Notes: generated from the sequence alone by a model not told the origin. DNA of 64,000 nucleotides from Saprolegnia diclina VS20 (GCF_000281045.1 NW_008246125.1:129451-193450), one strand, 5' to 3'; counted from the stretch's first letter, positions 1-10,967 are shown. Program-made: numbers and translations.

Positions 1-1425
1 CCTTGGTTGAGTGCGCGAGGGCGGTGATCCCATCTGCGCACAAAACGTGCAGCGAGCTTTTGTGCCAGGACATGCGAACCTCTGCGCGGGCTCCTTGGAT
101 CGCTCATCTGCTGCATTGGGCGCCTGGTTGTTCCCATGTAACGTGAGATGGGTCGCTTCAGGCTCTGAGCAGTTGGAGCACCGTCATCAGATCGTCAAAG
201 TCGTTAATTATTACGGCTGCAAGGTCATTGCCTCGGTAGACAATGTGTAGAAGTGTCATCGTCAAGAAGGCAGACAGCAAGACCGTGCTACCCGAAGAAT
301 ACCAAGCCTGAATGGGTGCAATGCCCTGGACGAATGCGAAAACGTTGTGCTGCTGTCGTTTGAGATGGTAGCCCCGAAGTATGGCCCTCATGAGCTGTCT
401 GTAGAGTTACGGCGCAGCTTGCAGCTCATGCGATTGTCAATCAGCGCGAGTCGCAATATGGCAAGAACCAGCGCCCTAAACGCATAGCGTGACCTTCAAA
501 CGAGACTGTCGAGCAGACTGCGAATTCCGAGCTAATCTCCCAATCCAGTTTGTCGAACGAATCTAGCGCGTTGCTGTGATAGTGTTCTGGGTTTTCGACG
601 TTTGGACCTGCATTGCGCAACCCACGACCCTTCGACGCACCTCTTCGCGCGATCCTTCTACAAAACTAGTGTTCTATCGATGTCTAAGGTGCATTCTACG
701 CTACCAATACACCACTCTTGAATTCGCCAAGCTTAAATTACCACACTAATCCCAAGGCGAGAACAGATAGCACTGGTTTTGAGCAGCAGGCTGTCGTGGG
801 TGCGTCGACCTTCAGCACGTACAGCACTTGTCCGGCACGCTTCCGCTCTCCGTGCCGATAACATACTCGTAACACTGGGTATCCCACAACTCGATGTGCT
901 AGCATGGGTTTTCACTGCAGACCGAGCTGCAGCACCCAACGTGCAATGATGAGAGTGCGCAAGGCTTGCGGTACAATTCAGAACTGCAATCGTGAACCGA
1001 AAGAAAGACCGTTTCCGAGACGACGGTTCCTCATGCAGTGTCCAGCATGCCCCGCAGGTCCTCGCCTTGCGGCGCTGCCTTGCGCAATAGCAATTTAGTA
1101 TGCAGTGGCGTAAACCTTGGTCGGTCGCGCCACTCTGTGCAGGAGGGCGGCGAGAGACGCTATTTGATATCACCACTTCCAGCCGGCTCCGATTGGCTGC
1201 GAACCGCTGCGCTCGGCGCTGATTGGCCATCACAATCCACACAGCTGGGGTGTTTAAAATCGACTGTCCATGAAACCAACATGTTCAACTGTTTTAAACA
1301 CCTTGAGCTTGATCATTGTAGTCAACCACGCTGTCGTAAGGTTGTGTTTACAACAGGCTGTTGGAAATTGGCAGGACTCTTGCCAGTTGCTCGTTCATTC
1401 TTCGTCGTCGCAGTCAGTGCCGCCG
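1..1425. other. Leading region without a supported gene
   Basis: I see no convincing exon on either strand. A 77-codon minus-strand frame at 158-391 is strongly hydrophobic in its middle and could be a stray exon of a membrane protein, but no flanking exons join to it. Two inverted CCAAT boxes (ATTGG at 1192-1196 and 1222-1226) and a TTTAAAA run near 1252 look like promoter elements of the transporter gene that starts at 1426. Confidence 0.5.
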
Positions 1426-2982
1426 ATGACCCACCCCGTGGACGCGATCAAGGCCATCTTCGCCTTCCGGTGGAAGGGCCAGATGGTCGGGTACTGGGCG
1501 CTGTACCTCTCGCAAGGCGCGTTCCTCGGCTCGTTCGGCCCCGCGCTCCAAGAGATGTCGTCCAGTCGCGACTCGGTCGCCGACTATAACCCTGCTTTTG
1601 CGCTGCATGGCCTCGCCGCCATCGTCTCTGCGGGCTTCTTTGGCGACATCCTCATCCACAAGTGCCTCCTCTCGTCCTTTGGCCGGACGGGTTTGCACCT
1701 TCTCCTCGGCACGCTGGCGGTCCTCCTCGCCGCGTGGTACATCTGCATGCCGTATGTCAACCGCTACGGCGGCCACCAATGGGTCTCCTTCTACATGATC
1801 CTCAAGGGCTTCCTCATCGCCATCTCGAACGTCGTCATCAACAAGTGCGCGGCTTGGACCGTCCCGGACAACAATACGGTGCTCAAGCGCCGCGTTGTCA
1901 ACTCGCTCAACGGCGCCTTTGCGTGCGGCACGATCCTCGTACGACGAGACCATGGCGTTGATGCGGCCTTGTGAGCTCAACCTCGAACTATGCGTAGGGT
2001 CCGCTCATCGCGATTGTGGTGCGCATGACCAAGGCCGAGCTGCAGTATCTGTACGGCAGCCTCGGCGCGCTCTCGTTCTTTGCCGCGATCCTCATCTTTG
2101 CCACCGAGTGCCCGCACGAAGACGGCGAGGAGGCGGCATCGCTCCTCGGCTACAGCGAAGACCTCCTCTCGGTGCCGCCAACGCTCCCGAGTCCGATCAG
2201 CGGCGGCGTCTTCCTCCACGTCAGCGACGACCTCGGCGCCGCACGCATCAACGCGGGTACCTCGCTTTGTCGGCTACTGCTCTGCGGTGTCTCACCTTGC
2301 GTGTATAGACTCGTACGATCCCGAGAGCAACTTTATCGTGTTACTTGCAATGGTCATTGTGACCTTGTACACGGGCATCCAGGTGGGCCTCGCGGCGTTC
2401 CTCTTCCAGTACCTCGAGGTCGTCGTGCCACTCTCGCTCGGCTACCTCACGCACACGGTGTGCTGCTTCATCATGTTTCTCTTTTGGGGCGCGCTCGCCG
2501 TCTCGTACGCGATCTTTACGCGGTACTTCTTCCTCGGGTTGCGCCCGATCCACATTTTGCTGCTCACGATCCTCTGCGTTTTGAGCATCACCATGATGAC
2601 GTCCGGGCAGTTCTTCTTTGGCGCCGAGTACCGCGTGCACACGTTTACGATCGCGCTCGTGTGCTACGCCACGTTTATCTCGCCCCTCTTCACGGGCACA
2701 GTGCAGTCGCTCATCGACGTGGTGAGCGACGACCTCCTCGCGCGCGTGAGCTCGCTCCTCGTCTTTGGGTGCTTTTGCGGCGAGTCGTTTGTGCCGGTCC
2801 TCATGGGCTTCTTCATGGGCAACTACTCGGGCTCGGCGTTTGGCCCCGAGGCCATTGTCTACATCACCTTTGTCATGACGGTCATGATGATGTTCGTGTC
2901 CGGGCTCCTCTACTACAAGGGCACGGAGCGTCTCGCCAAGAAGACGGCGGCGGCCAATGCGGCGGACCCGTCCATGTCCTGA
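1426..2982 (+). CDS. Major-facilitator-like multispanning transporter
   Basis: Predicted membrane transporter of 481 residues, substrate unknown. Exons are 1426-1938, 1998-2256 and 2309-2982; both introns (59 and 52 nt) are GT-AG with TAG acceptors. About ten to twelve hydrophobic helices are visible, in two bundles separated by an acidic cytosolic loop around residues 205-250 that is coded mostly by exon 2, which is the usual layout of major facilitator proteins. The first helix carries SQGAFLGSFGPALQ and helix 2 ends in a short charged loop (FFGDILIHK), a degenerate version of the MFS loop 2-3 motif. The C terminus is short and lysine-rich. An ATG at 1270 is in frame and would add 52 residues; I prefer 1426 because the hydrophobic core starts right after it. 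The family assignment rests on topology, so another 11-12 TM carrier class is possible. Confidence 0.7.
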
Positions 2983-3316
2983 GCCCACGATTAGCAGAGA
3001 CTCGTTGATCTAGTAACACACTTTCTGATGCTCTTGCGGTGCAGCGCGTTGCGTCCACACCACACACGACAACCCGTCCATTCGAGAGGACGATTCACGC
3101 TGACTCTGATCGACGTAACTTGTGGCTAGTAGGCCAGTCGACGCTCGAAGGGATTAGGGTACAGAGTCCACCGCTATTTACGCCTGTGTCGACCCCGCTG
3201 CGAAAATGGACAGTGTACACATCTAGGAGCCCTGGGGTATATATATACTACATATTTATGAGGTCGTCTCGGCGTCTGAGTTTGGGGGCAATGCGGCATC
3301 GGCATCGGCGAGCAAC
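2983..3316. other. Convergent intergenic region
   Basis: Space between the 3' ends of the transporter and the VPS9 gene. It holds an AT-rich run (TATATATATACTACATATTTATG, near 3239-3261) suitable for 3' end formation; no gene is seen. Confidence 0.5.
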
Positions 3317-5151
3317 CTACGCGCACAGAAGCATGAGCTTGGAGCGCGCAACGTGGTCGCACCGGTCAAATTCGTCCGGAGCGATCGTGAGCATGGACGC
3401 ATCGAGCACCAAGATGAACTCGATCGCGCTCCGAAGGTTCACAAAGCAGTAGCCCGCCCTAAGACTACCGTCAGCATACGACGGACATTCACTTAACGTA
3501 CTTGGACATGAGATCGGCCGGGTGGCGGTACGCTGCAATGTACTCGGCGTTCGAGTAGAGACCCGGGATCTGCGAGTGGAGCACAATGTAAATAAAGACG
3601 GGCAAAAAGTCGTCGGCCCCTATCCGAGGTGCTGCTAAGCGTCATGGCCGTCGTTCACGTCAACGCACCAGGGCGGTTGAGCGCGTCGTCGCCGCGCGAG
3701 AGGTTGAGGACGCTGAAGATGATGCTGCAGCAGCGTACGATGCAGTGGATCTTGTCGCCGGGCGACCGGACGGCGTTCATGCGCCGGAGCTCGTCCGTCG
3801 CAATGGACCACACGACCTCGTTGCGCATGCACGGCTTGATGTCGAGCATATCGGGCGTCACAAACTACGTACGCTATATAGTGAATCCTTTGGTAGCACG
3901 ACGTGAGGTGCACCGAGAGCAACTGCATGCGGCGCCAGAGCACCGCGTCTTCTTGACGCCACTCGCGACTGCGCGGGAGCTGCGTCAGCGGAATGTCGGC
4001 GAGCTTGTCCATGACGTATTTCTCAATGCCGTCGCGCGCCGCCACGAGCGTCGACTCGGGTGCGTGGCGCCACGCCGGGTGCTTCGCAAGCAGCTCGTCC
4101 ATGCCGCGGAAGAAGCCTTCGCAGCGCGCTTGAAAGTTGGTGTTGCCGCAGAACGGGTAGTCGACAAAGTGGCTCGACGTCGGCGGCCTACGCACATAAG
4201 ATTTGCTGACAAGTCATTGGCGAAAGCAGCGTACTGGCCGTCACCGCGCGGTCCTAGGATCGAGCCCAAGAAGCGGCGGATGTGGTCGACGAGATCGCGG
4301 GACCCAGGCAGGCTCAGGCGCTCGAGAAATCCATTGTACGTGAGCTCTTCGACCGGCTCACCTTGCGCCTCCTAGTTATGCGGTGAGTCATTGGCACGAC
4401 GTAAGACAATAACTACCGCCGTCGGTGCCGTGTGGTCCTCCTCGTCGTCAGTGAAGAGCGGGTCCGAGTCGCGCCGCGGACTACTTGTTTCGAGGAGGCC
4501 AAAGTCGCTGACGCTGAGGCGGCCGCTTTTGCGCCGCAGAAACCCCGTGGCCGCGAGGTGCGAGAGCGACGAGGCCTCGGGCGTCGTCGCGCTGCCGTCG
4601 AAATTGTTGTTGGACGGTGCGTACAAGAGCTGGTCCAGCGCCGAGTTGAGCAGCGCGAGGTCGTGGCGGCCACTGCTGCCGGGGTTTTGCTCTTGGAGCG
4701 CGGCGACGACGGGCGCAACGTCGAGGCCCTCAAAGCCCATCGAGTCCAAGTGAGCCTGGAGCATCTCGTGCGCCGTACGCCCCATCTTCTTTTGCGCCGT
4801 GAGCAGCAAGCACGACTCGCGAATCGCCGAATACTGCTCGAGCGCTTGCGTCGCATTGGGCGCGCCCGTTGTCGCGTAAATGGCGGCGATCGCTTCGTCC
4901 TGCTGCTCGACCGCAGTCAGCAAGAGCTCGTAGCGCTCGCGGAGCGCCGTCAGCTCCATATCGCGGGCCTTGAGCGCCCCTTGGAGATCGTCGCGTTCCT
5001 TGCGCAGGAGGTAGACCTCCTTGGCCAGCGCTTCATGGGCATCGTCCACAGGTGGCTCGTCGTCTTGGTTGCTGCGGTAGCTGCTGTCGTCCTCGCAGAC
5101 GACCTTGCAGAGCCGCATGATTGCATCGTTTCCGACGGCGTTCTCCGCCAT
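3317..5151 (-). CDS. Coiled-coil VPS9-domain protein, predicted Rab5-type GEF
   Basis: Predicted guanine-nucleotide exchange factor for Rab5-class GTPases at early endosomes, 533 residues. Exons (5' to 3' of the gene) are 5151-4417, 4371-4235, 4187-3914, 3864-3669, 3619-3502 and 3458-3317; the introns are 43-49 nt and all end TAG. Residues about 35-95 form a charged coiled coil (LAKEVYLLRKERDDLQGALK). The C-terminal VPS9 domain starts near residue 380: LDIKP, then DDFLP, the VLHSQIPGLYSN segment and GYCFVNLRSAIEFI follow the family consensus in order, and the conserved Asp of the GADDFLP catalytic motif is present. The protein ends about 25 residues after the domain. The first in-frame ATG is 5151. 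The family is well recognised; the exact Rab substrate is inferred. Confidence 0.85.
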
Positions 5152-5168
5152 GTTCACTTTTCGGAATC

Positions 5169-5185
5169 TATCCGTTGGGTATCCG
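5169..5185. promoter_or_regulatory. Paired TATCCG elements upstream of the VPS9 gene
   Basis: TATCCG occurs at 5169-5174 and again at 5180-5185, 18-34 bases before the VPS9 start codon. It is one of several copies of an element that recurs close to start codons across the window. Confidence 0.4.
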
Positions 5186-5488
5186 GGGCGACATCGATAT
5201 TCGATATTCGAACCCGAAGCTTCTACTTCCAGCAGAAAAACAGTCGAGCGACCAAGAGCTCTTCGACCGACTACGAGCTGCGCGACCGACTGCTGAGGAG
5301 CACAGCTTTACGCCATGCTGCCCTCGCAAGGGCCAAGCAATGTACATAGTAGGAGGACGCTTCAGCCCGGTCGTGCGATGGGTATGGTCAGCCTAGACTC
5401 AAGCTCGATGGCCAGCACTGCCTCCCGCCGTCGTAGCGCTTGGATACCTGCATATGGAAGAGGAGGTTCTATTGCATACACCAAGACT
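5186..5488. other. Intergenic region between two minus-strand genes
   Basis: About 300 bases between the VPS9 promoter and the 3' end of the zinc-finger gene. Nothing recognisable apart from a short TCGATATTCGATATTCGA repeat near 5193-5210. Confidence 0.4.
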
Positions 5489-5935
5489 CTACGGACGCGA
5501 CGCCGGCGGCTCCGACCCGATGGCAAATGTGTTGGGCAGGAAGACTGCTGCGCCCGCGGCGCCGCCCTTCCAGCCAAGCATCGGCGCGTCCACGAGCATG
5601 CCTTCCGACTTGCGCCCACCAACGGTCGCCTTCTTGACTTCGACCTCTTCGCCGTCGATGGTCACGGTCGAGCCGATCGTGGCCACGACGATGTGGCGCT
5701 CTTCGCCCGCGTCCACGCGCGCGTTCGTGACGATCGTCAGCTCGGTTGTGGCGTCGACCTGCACCTTGACCGCTCGGAGCTTCGTCTTGGGGATGGCTTC
5801 GACGGCGACAACGCGCGCGACCTTGTAGCCAGCGTACGGAGAGGCCGTGGGGCGCGGGTTCTCGCAGGCGACGCACTCGGCGTCGTCGCCCGTGTTCTCT
5901 TGCTCGCACTCGTCGCAGACCCAGTCGCTTGGCAT
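5489..5935 (-). CDS. RanBP2-type zinc finger fused to a tRNA-binding (EMAPII/Trbp111) OB fold
   Basis: Small intronless protein of 148 residues. Residues about 3-30 form a RanBP2-type zinc ribbon (WVCDECEQEN, then CVACENPRP: C-x2-C-x10-C-x2-C). Residues about 38-125 match the tRNA-binding domain shared by Trbp111, EMAPII and the N-terminal part of bacterial PheRS beta: the KVARVVAVEAIP strand, the IVTNA turn, and the family signature GGRKSEGMLV near the C terminus. A role in binding structured RNA or tRNA is therefore likely; no catalytic domain is attached. The ORF stays open upstream to 5974, but the first ATG is 5935 and it places the zinc finger immediately after the start. No other gene of this combination is near. 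Confidence 0.75.
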   Translation of the reverse strand: MPSDWVCDECEQENTGDDAECVACENPRPTASPYAGYKVARVVAVEAIPKTKLRAVKVQVDATTELTIVTNARVDAGEERHIVVATIGSTVTIDGEEVEVKKATVGGRKSEGMLVDAPMLGWKGGAAGAAVFLPNTFAIGSEPPASRP

Positions 5936-6244
5936 GGTTTTCGCTTCTGCCACGACCTTGGGCAGTATTTTCACCCTATTTCTTATTTTTCACACTTGGA
6001 AATAGTGTGTTATGGTCCACCGCCGACGCGTATGCTTGACGCGTATGCTATTCCTGCCCCTTGCAAAAGACATCCACATAAGTAAGTATACGCGGGATCG
6101 GAGCTCGGTCGATGCAGTATCAGTACTGCAGGACCTGTTGAGCGCAAATCTGAGAGGGAGGCGCCAATGCTATTTTCTGGAGTTCTTATTTAGTGTTGGT
6201 CATCTCTTGTAAGTGCGAGTGAAAATTAAGTTAGGTGCGCATTT

Positions 6245-6250
6245 CGGATA
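6245..6250. promoter_or_regulatory. CGGATA element 20 bases upstream of the NEPRO-like gene
   Basis: CGGATA lies 20 bases before the ATG at 6270, in the same short-range position as the other copies of this element in the window. Confidence 0.3.
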
Positions 6251-6269
6251 CAATTGGCGAGGAAGAGCC

Positions 6270-6957
6270 ATGACGATGGACTTGGCCCAGGTGAGCCGCG
6301 ATGTGGAGGCCGTCACGAAGGCCGTCGGCCTGCTGCATGAAGAGCTGCTACTGCTGCGCAAGATCATCTACAAGAACACGAGCCAGCACCGTAGAGCGCA
6401 GTACTTTCAGTACCTCGTCCAGGTATGCTAACGCACCAGCACGGCAGCCTTCATTGTACGACTAGGTCAAGCGTACGCATCGCACGCTCAAGAAGGACGA
6501 GCTCCAAGCGCTTGTTGCCAAGATCCAGAGCCTCTTGGCGACGCTGCAGGTCAAAGAAGGCTTGCACCACGTGGCGTGGAAGGTGCTCAACGGCGAGGTC
6601 AAGACAGACCTGGACGACGCATTGCGGCAGCTGCAGGCCCACATCCAGACGATTGTGAGCGCGATGGAGGCCGAGAAGAAGGCGTACCGCGCACTCGCAG
6701 CGCAGTTTGCCATGACGTTCTTCATTCCATTCTGCGTCGTCGCCAACAGTCTCCTCGCGCGGCTCTACGTGCTGCAGCAAACGATCTTGATCCGCTTCAT
6801 CCAGGCGCACCACTGCCTCACGCTCGGATACCTCGCCCAAGTAGCGCTCGCCAACCCACTGCGCGCTGGCACGACTGCGGTCCAGCTCTCGGGCTACGCT
6901 GTGCCCCGCCACGCGCTCACGTACTGCGACGCGCCCGGCCTGAGCTCCGAGGCCTAA
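6270..6957 (+). CDS. NEPRO-like (nucleolus and neural progenitor family) protein
   Basis: 214-residue helical protein in two exons (6270-6422, 6466-6957) joined across a 43-nt GT-AG intron in phase 0. The N-terminal half has a charged helix followed by the segment AQYFQYLVQ-VKRTHRTLKK, which resembles the conserved core of the nucleolus and neural progenitor protein N-terminal domain (DUF4477), a family whose yeast member acts with RNase MRP/P in pre-rRNA processing. The second half is a long amphipathic helix, a hydrophobic stretch around FAMTFFIPFCVVANSLLARL, and more helices. The hydrophobic stretch could instead be a membrane segment, so the family call is tentative. A second ATG lies two codons downstream. 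Confidence 0.5.
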
Positions 6958-7130
6958 CTTAATACGAAATGATTGCGCCGCTTGGCTTGCTCGATGGGGT
7001 ATTGTCATTCACTTGTCAAGAGATAGCAATGGGCGCTGGGATACATCTATGAATTGCTTGGCTGGGTTTGCTCCTCAAAGCTACTATCCAGATAGGCTCT
7101 TGCCTTGAATTGGATAATGGACGAAATATC

Positions 7131-8405
7131 CTAGCCTTGGCGCCAGTCGACAAACTGCTGTACATCGAGCCGCGGCGCCTCGAGCTGCGATAGATTGCGC
7201 CAGTACGCATCTGGCATGGCATGCGTCGACGCCAGCCACGCCTTGTACTGCGCTCTCGTCGCCGGACGATGACCTTGGTTGGCTGCGATTGCGCTCGGGT
7301 CGATCGCTTCTGCCATTTCGTTGGCAAACCCCACGGGACGCCGGTCTTTTGTAAAGTACTGCGAGTTGAACCACCGAGCGCGAACGCGCGTCTTCTGAGG
7401 CGCTATCGCCTCGGCCACGTACCTATCAAGTGCGCTTGAACGAGCGATTTGCTGTTTGCGTGTACCAAAAGAGGCGGTGGCGGTAGTACTCGTCGCGGAA
7501 AAGCGTCGGGTCGTCAATGACGTTGCTCAAGACAAACACGACGCGCGTTGCTTCGTGGAAGATGCGGCCGACGAGGTTGATGGCTTCGCCGTCGTTGAGC
7601 ACCGCGCGGCGGTAGCACATGTGGCCTGGCGCAATGGAATCCAAAAGCTACACACTGTACAGCACACGGCACGACGAGTCCTAGTACCTCTTGGTCGAGA
7701 AAGCAGACGGACTGCCGTTGCGGGCACACGGCCACGAGCGGAAATGGAAGCTTCGTCGCAACGTCGTGCAGTGGCCGGTCATAGCATCGCTGGAAGCTCC
7801 AGCACGCATGGACGCACCCTGCGTCATCACTATCGATAGCGTCTTCGTCGTTCTCGTCGTAGATTGAAAATGCGTTCAAAAAGCCACTCGCGACTGGAAA
7901 GGGCGGGGTCGACAGCGCGCGGTCCGTGTCGATGTACAGGCGCTTTGTGAGCCAGTCAAAGCTGGCTTGCCGCGCCGCGCCGTCGCCCAAGACACTTGTG
8001 TATGCCGCAGTCCGCCGCTAGGAAATCGCATTAACAACAGCGAGAGGCGACGGGGCTCGCACGCACAGGCGTCCTCGGAAGCAGCGTCGCGATCCATTTG
8101 GCCATGGCTTGTACAAGCACGAGGTTGGCAGCGCGGTGCTCCTTGAGGCGACCGTTCTCGTCGGACGCGTCCGTCGCAGATGTTGCCAATGCATCGGCCA
8201 CCTCGTGCCATGATAGCGGCTGAAGGGCGTCTTTCTGCGTGCGCAGCGCAATGCGTTCAGCGCGGCGGCGGGCGCGAAACCGAGCTTGATTGGCTCGGTT
8301 CTGGAGGCGCGCGCGGGCTTGTCGGTCCAAGCCCTCCATGAGAGCAGCGATGTCAACCGGAAGCAGATCGACACCACTGCCATCTTCCGTCTCAGTGGTC
8401 ATCAT
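7131..8405 (-). CDS. bZIP-type transcription factor with long C-terminal domain
   Basis: 380-residue predicted DNA-binding protein; exons 8405-8067, 8017-7688, 7647-7466 and 7422-7131 with TAG-ending introns of 49, 40 and 43 nt. The basic region at residues about 28-55 (LQNRANQARFRARRRAERIAL) keeps the N-x7-R spacing of bZIP proteins but replaces the usual Ala pair, in line with the unusual bZIPs reported from oomycetes. A regular leucine zipper is hard to see after it. The remaining 280 residues are an alpha/beta region of the kind often found behind such basic regions in oomycetes (START-like fold suspected, e.g. the segment AINLVGRIFHEATRVVFVLS). The frame is open upstream to 8420, but the first ATG is 8405 (another at 8402). 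Likely a nuclear regulator; target unknown. Confidence 0.7.
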
Positions 8406-8636
8406 CTTCGTAGACGGCACTGCAATTAGCTCGACTGTCTTCGTCTGCTGATGGCGAATGGCAATGAGGAGTGTGTGTGATGCAAAGCCAGAGTGATGCT
8501 AGTTTGTCTCATAAAGCCGCAAACGATGGCGGCAGAGCGCGAGGAACACTTAGCGACCCCCGTGAGTCTTGTGGAGGGAACGTCGATGGAGGGGCTTGAT
8601 ACTGCCCATCTTGCGGTATATAGACACATGCCAACG

Positions 8637-9582
8637 TCACGACATGAGTCGTAGGATGCATGAGTCGTAGGAGCTGTCGTAGGCTGTCCCACGACCTACA
8701 TCGTCCACCAAGTTAGCCGAGGCTGGGTTACGACGAGTCGCACAGACCAACGGTCTCGGGAAACCAAGTATGGGGCGATGCCAAACGACAATGTCTTGAA
8801 CGACAAGGTTGCGCGACGTTGCCTTCGCTGCCAGTGGCGCCCAGGTCGGGTCGAGCCACAGCGTGACGCCGGTGCAGGTGGTGAGTGCATCGAGCGGAGC
8901 CAACGTAGCCGTCCTTGCCAATGTAGTTTTGCGTCAGGTCGAGGCGACAACCCGTGGGGCTGCTGGCGCCATAAAGCGCCGCCGCCAGTGACAAAGCATT
9001 TTGTTGCCGATCGCGTTGTTGACGAGTTCCAACCTCCGAGTGCCTTGTCCGATCCACTGGCTCCCAAACGTATGGAAGCGTCGACAATTGCACATTTTTC
9101 TTTCGTGTTATTGCGCCACGTCAGAGTCTCGAGCACCGGCGAGCGGGAGATGAAAGGGACGAGCGCATTCAGCCAAACGACGAAAACCCCCACGTTGATG
9201 AACGCAACGTGCCGTAGCGCAGTCGCAAACGACGCCGGCGGTGACTCGACGTGCACAATGTGCGCACTGCAGATCTCGAGCTCTTGGAGCATGGACGGGC
9301 GGGCCGAAGCCAAGATTGCAGCAGCTCGGCCCAGTCGACCTCATCGTCGTCGCGGTAGGCCATCGCAATGTCAAGGTGACAAACACAGTGTGCCACTGAC
9401 GTCACGGCAGCGACCAAAGCCTTGTCGTACATCTTGTGCCTCCACAAGTACGGGTCGTCAACTTGAAGCGCGGAGAACACCGGCATCGCGTTCAGCACCT
9501 GACTTTTCGCAAACGCGACGACAGAGTCGGGTCTCAAGAGAGGCCAAAGCGAATTCAGCGCCTGTTTGTAGTCTTGGTGCAT
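8637..9582 (-). pseudogene. Frameshifted leucine-rich-repeat (ribonuclease-inhibitor-like) gene
   Basis: The minus strand codes for LRR fragments spread over three frames. Starting at the ATG at 9582, one frame gives HQDYKQALNSLWPLLR to DWAELLQ; the next fragment (QELEICSAHIVHVESPP, near 9300) is in another frame; LELVNNAIGN at about 9010-9040 continues as NALSLAAALYGA only after a shift at an AAAA run near 9005; and LDLTQNYIGKDG near 8910-8940 continues as ATLAPLDALTTC after another shift near 8910. No GT-AG intron repairs these joins. The repeat pattern (LxLxxNxIG...LAxxL) is that of RI-type LRRs. Because neighbouring multi-kilobase genes are intact, decay is more likely than sequencing error, but error cannot be excluded. 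Confidence 0.6.
8643..8672. repeat. Direct repeat of 14 bases, two copies
   Basis: CATGAGTCGTAGGA occurs at 8643-8656 and again at 8659-8672, with a related GTCGTAGG just after. It sits at the 3' end of the LRR pseudogene and looks like a local slippage product. Confidence 0.6.
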
Positions 9583-9708
9583 CGCCGCACCTCGCGACGT
9601 TTTGACCTTTTTCTCGGCCTTTGGCACGCTGCCCCAGCCGCTGACTGCGCCAAAACATGCGCGACGTTCTTGCTGCTCATCGATCGACGGTCGCGGAGGT
9701 AAAACCAA

Positions 9709-10059
9709 AAAAGGAGTGCAGCAATCGCAGCGGGATATTCCGAGTCATCAAACGTGAAAACGACAGGTCCAATTGCACCCTCTCATGTATCTGAACGCGT
9801 CGGCCTATAAAAAGCAATGTCGAGTGTCAATGGATGCGCAGAGGTGTGGGTAGACCGGCACCATTTTGCGCTGAGCAATAACCCGCCCAAGGACTAGCAG
9901 AGGTGTTGACGGGCGCGCAGCTGTAGCGTCGCCTGACGACGGTGCGCTTCGAAAGATCTGGCAACTGCTCAGTGATTGGTCGTTCGAAAAAGATTCTGCA
10001 TTTTCATTGGCTACTATTACTACCGGCTTTCACCGTTGCTGGCAACTTTGCATTTGGAT
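9709..10059. promoter_or_regulatory. Upstream region of the small membrane protein gene with two CCAAT boxes
   Basis: Divergent spacer of 350 bases. Inverted CCAAT boxes (ATTGG) are at 9975-9979 and 10006-10010, 50-85 bases before the ATG at 10060. Nothing else is recognised. Confidence 0.4.
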
Positions 10060-10815
10060 ATGGTCGAGACCAAGCTCGTGGTCGCTGGCGCCCTCGCGGT
10101 CCCGACGCTCTACTTCGCCTCGGTGCTTCTCCCCGCGATCGCCTCCGTCTCGCTCTCGGAAGGCTGGAACCACATCCTTGCCAACGTCTGGGCGACGAGC
10201 GGCCTCCTCGACTACGTCATCGGTCTGCTTTTCGCGGCGCCGTACTTTTGGCTGCGATCGCCCAACCTCCCGACCAAGCTTGTGGTAGTCGCCGGCGTCT
10301 GCTTCCTCGGCAATGTCTTTAGCGTCGCCGTCTTCATCGCGTACATCGTCCGCGGCCATGGCACGCTGCGCGAAGCGATTCTGCCGCTGCGCAAAGCGTC
10401 GCCGCCGATCGAGAGCGCGGCGCCGTCCCGCCTCGCGTTCATCGTCGCAACATTCACATCGATGGTCTTCTTTGTTGGCTACTGCCTCTACTGCGTGAGC
10501 GTGCAGCCCATCTCGGTCGGCTGGGCATACATCAAGGCCGATACATGGTCCTACGTGACGGTGATTGACGTCTGGACCGGCATTTGCATGGTCGTGACGT
10601 ACGTCGTCGTGCGCGAGTTCCACGACGCCAAGCTCTTTTGCTCGCTCCTCGTTGTCGCGCTCATCTTTCTTGGCAACGGCGCGACGTGCTTCTACCTCTT
10701 GTACTTGGCGCTCGTTCGATTCCCTCGAGGAAGTCTCCGCGACATTTTCCTCCTCAACGAACACGTCCTCTCGGAAGACGCGCCGCTGAAGCGCCCGGAG
10801 GTCTCTTTAAGCTAG
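10060..10815 (+). CDS. Small polytopic membrane protein (DUF1475-like)
   Basis: 251-residue intronless protein with about six to seven hydrophobic helices. Its two halves look related: each has a W-containing loop (EGWNHILANVWATSG and VGWAYIKADTWSYV) followed by a membrane pair ending in a charged loop and a second pair with FLGN (CFLGNVF and IFLGNGA). That internal duplication and the length recall the plant/protist DUF1475 membrane family, whose function is unknown; I hold this only loosely. The short C terminus is hydrophilic. The frame is open upstream to 9976 without an ATG, so 10060 is the start. Confidence 0.65.
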   Translation: MVETKLVVAGALAVPTLYFASVLLPAIASVSLSEGWNHILANVWATSGLLDYVIGLLFAAPYFWLRSPNLPTKLVVVAGVCFLGNVFSVAVFIAYIVRGHGTLREAILPLRKASPPIESAAPSRLAFIVATFTSMVFFVGYCLYCVSVQPISVGWAYIKADTWSYVTVIDVWTGICMVVTYVVVREFHDAKLFCSLLVVALIFLGNGATCFYLLYLALVRFPRGSLRDIFLLNEHVLSEDAPLKRPEVSLS

Positions 10816-10967
10816 GTTATATCCCTCTGTCTTCAGCGGATTCACGATAGTTATATAGCTCCCAGCATGAATCGGAAGGCTGGGCTCTGAAGACGTCAAG
10901 TCTCGTTCGACGAAAATACATGTAACTATGTAACTTGAGAAGCACTCAATACACAAGGCGACGAACT

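Noticed and set aside
733..1242. 169-codon minus-strand open frame
   Set aside because: No hydrophobic, domain or family pattern, many cysteines and serines in random style, no flanking exons, and it overlaps probable promoter elements.
8031..8066. Continuation of bZIP exon 1 past 8067
   Set aside because: The frame stops soon after and a GTGCG...CCTAG intron leads into the next exon in phase.
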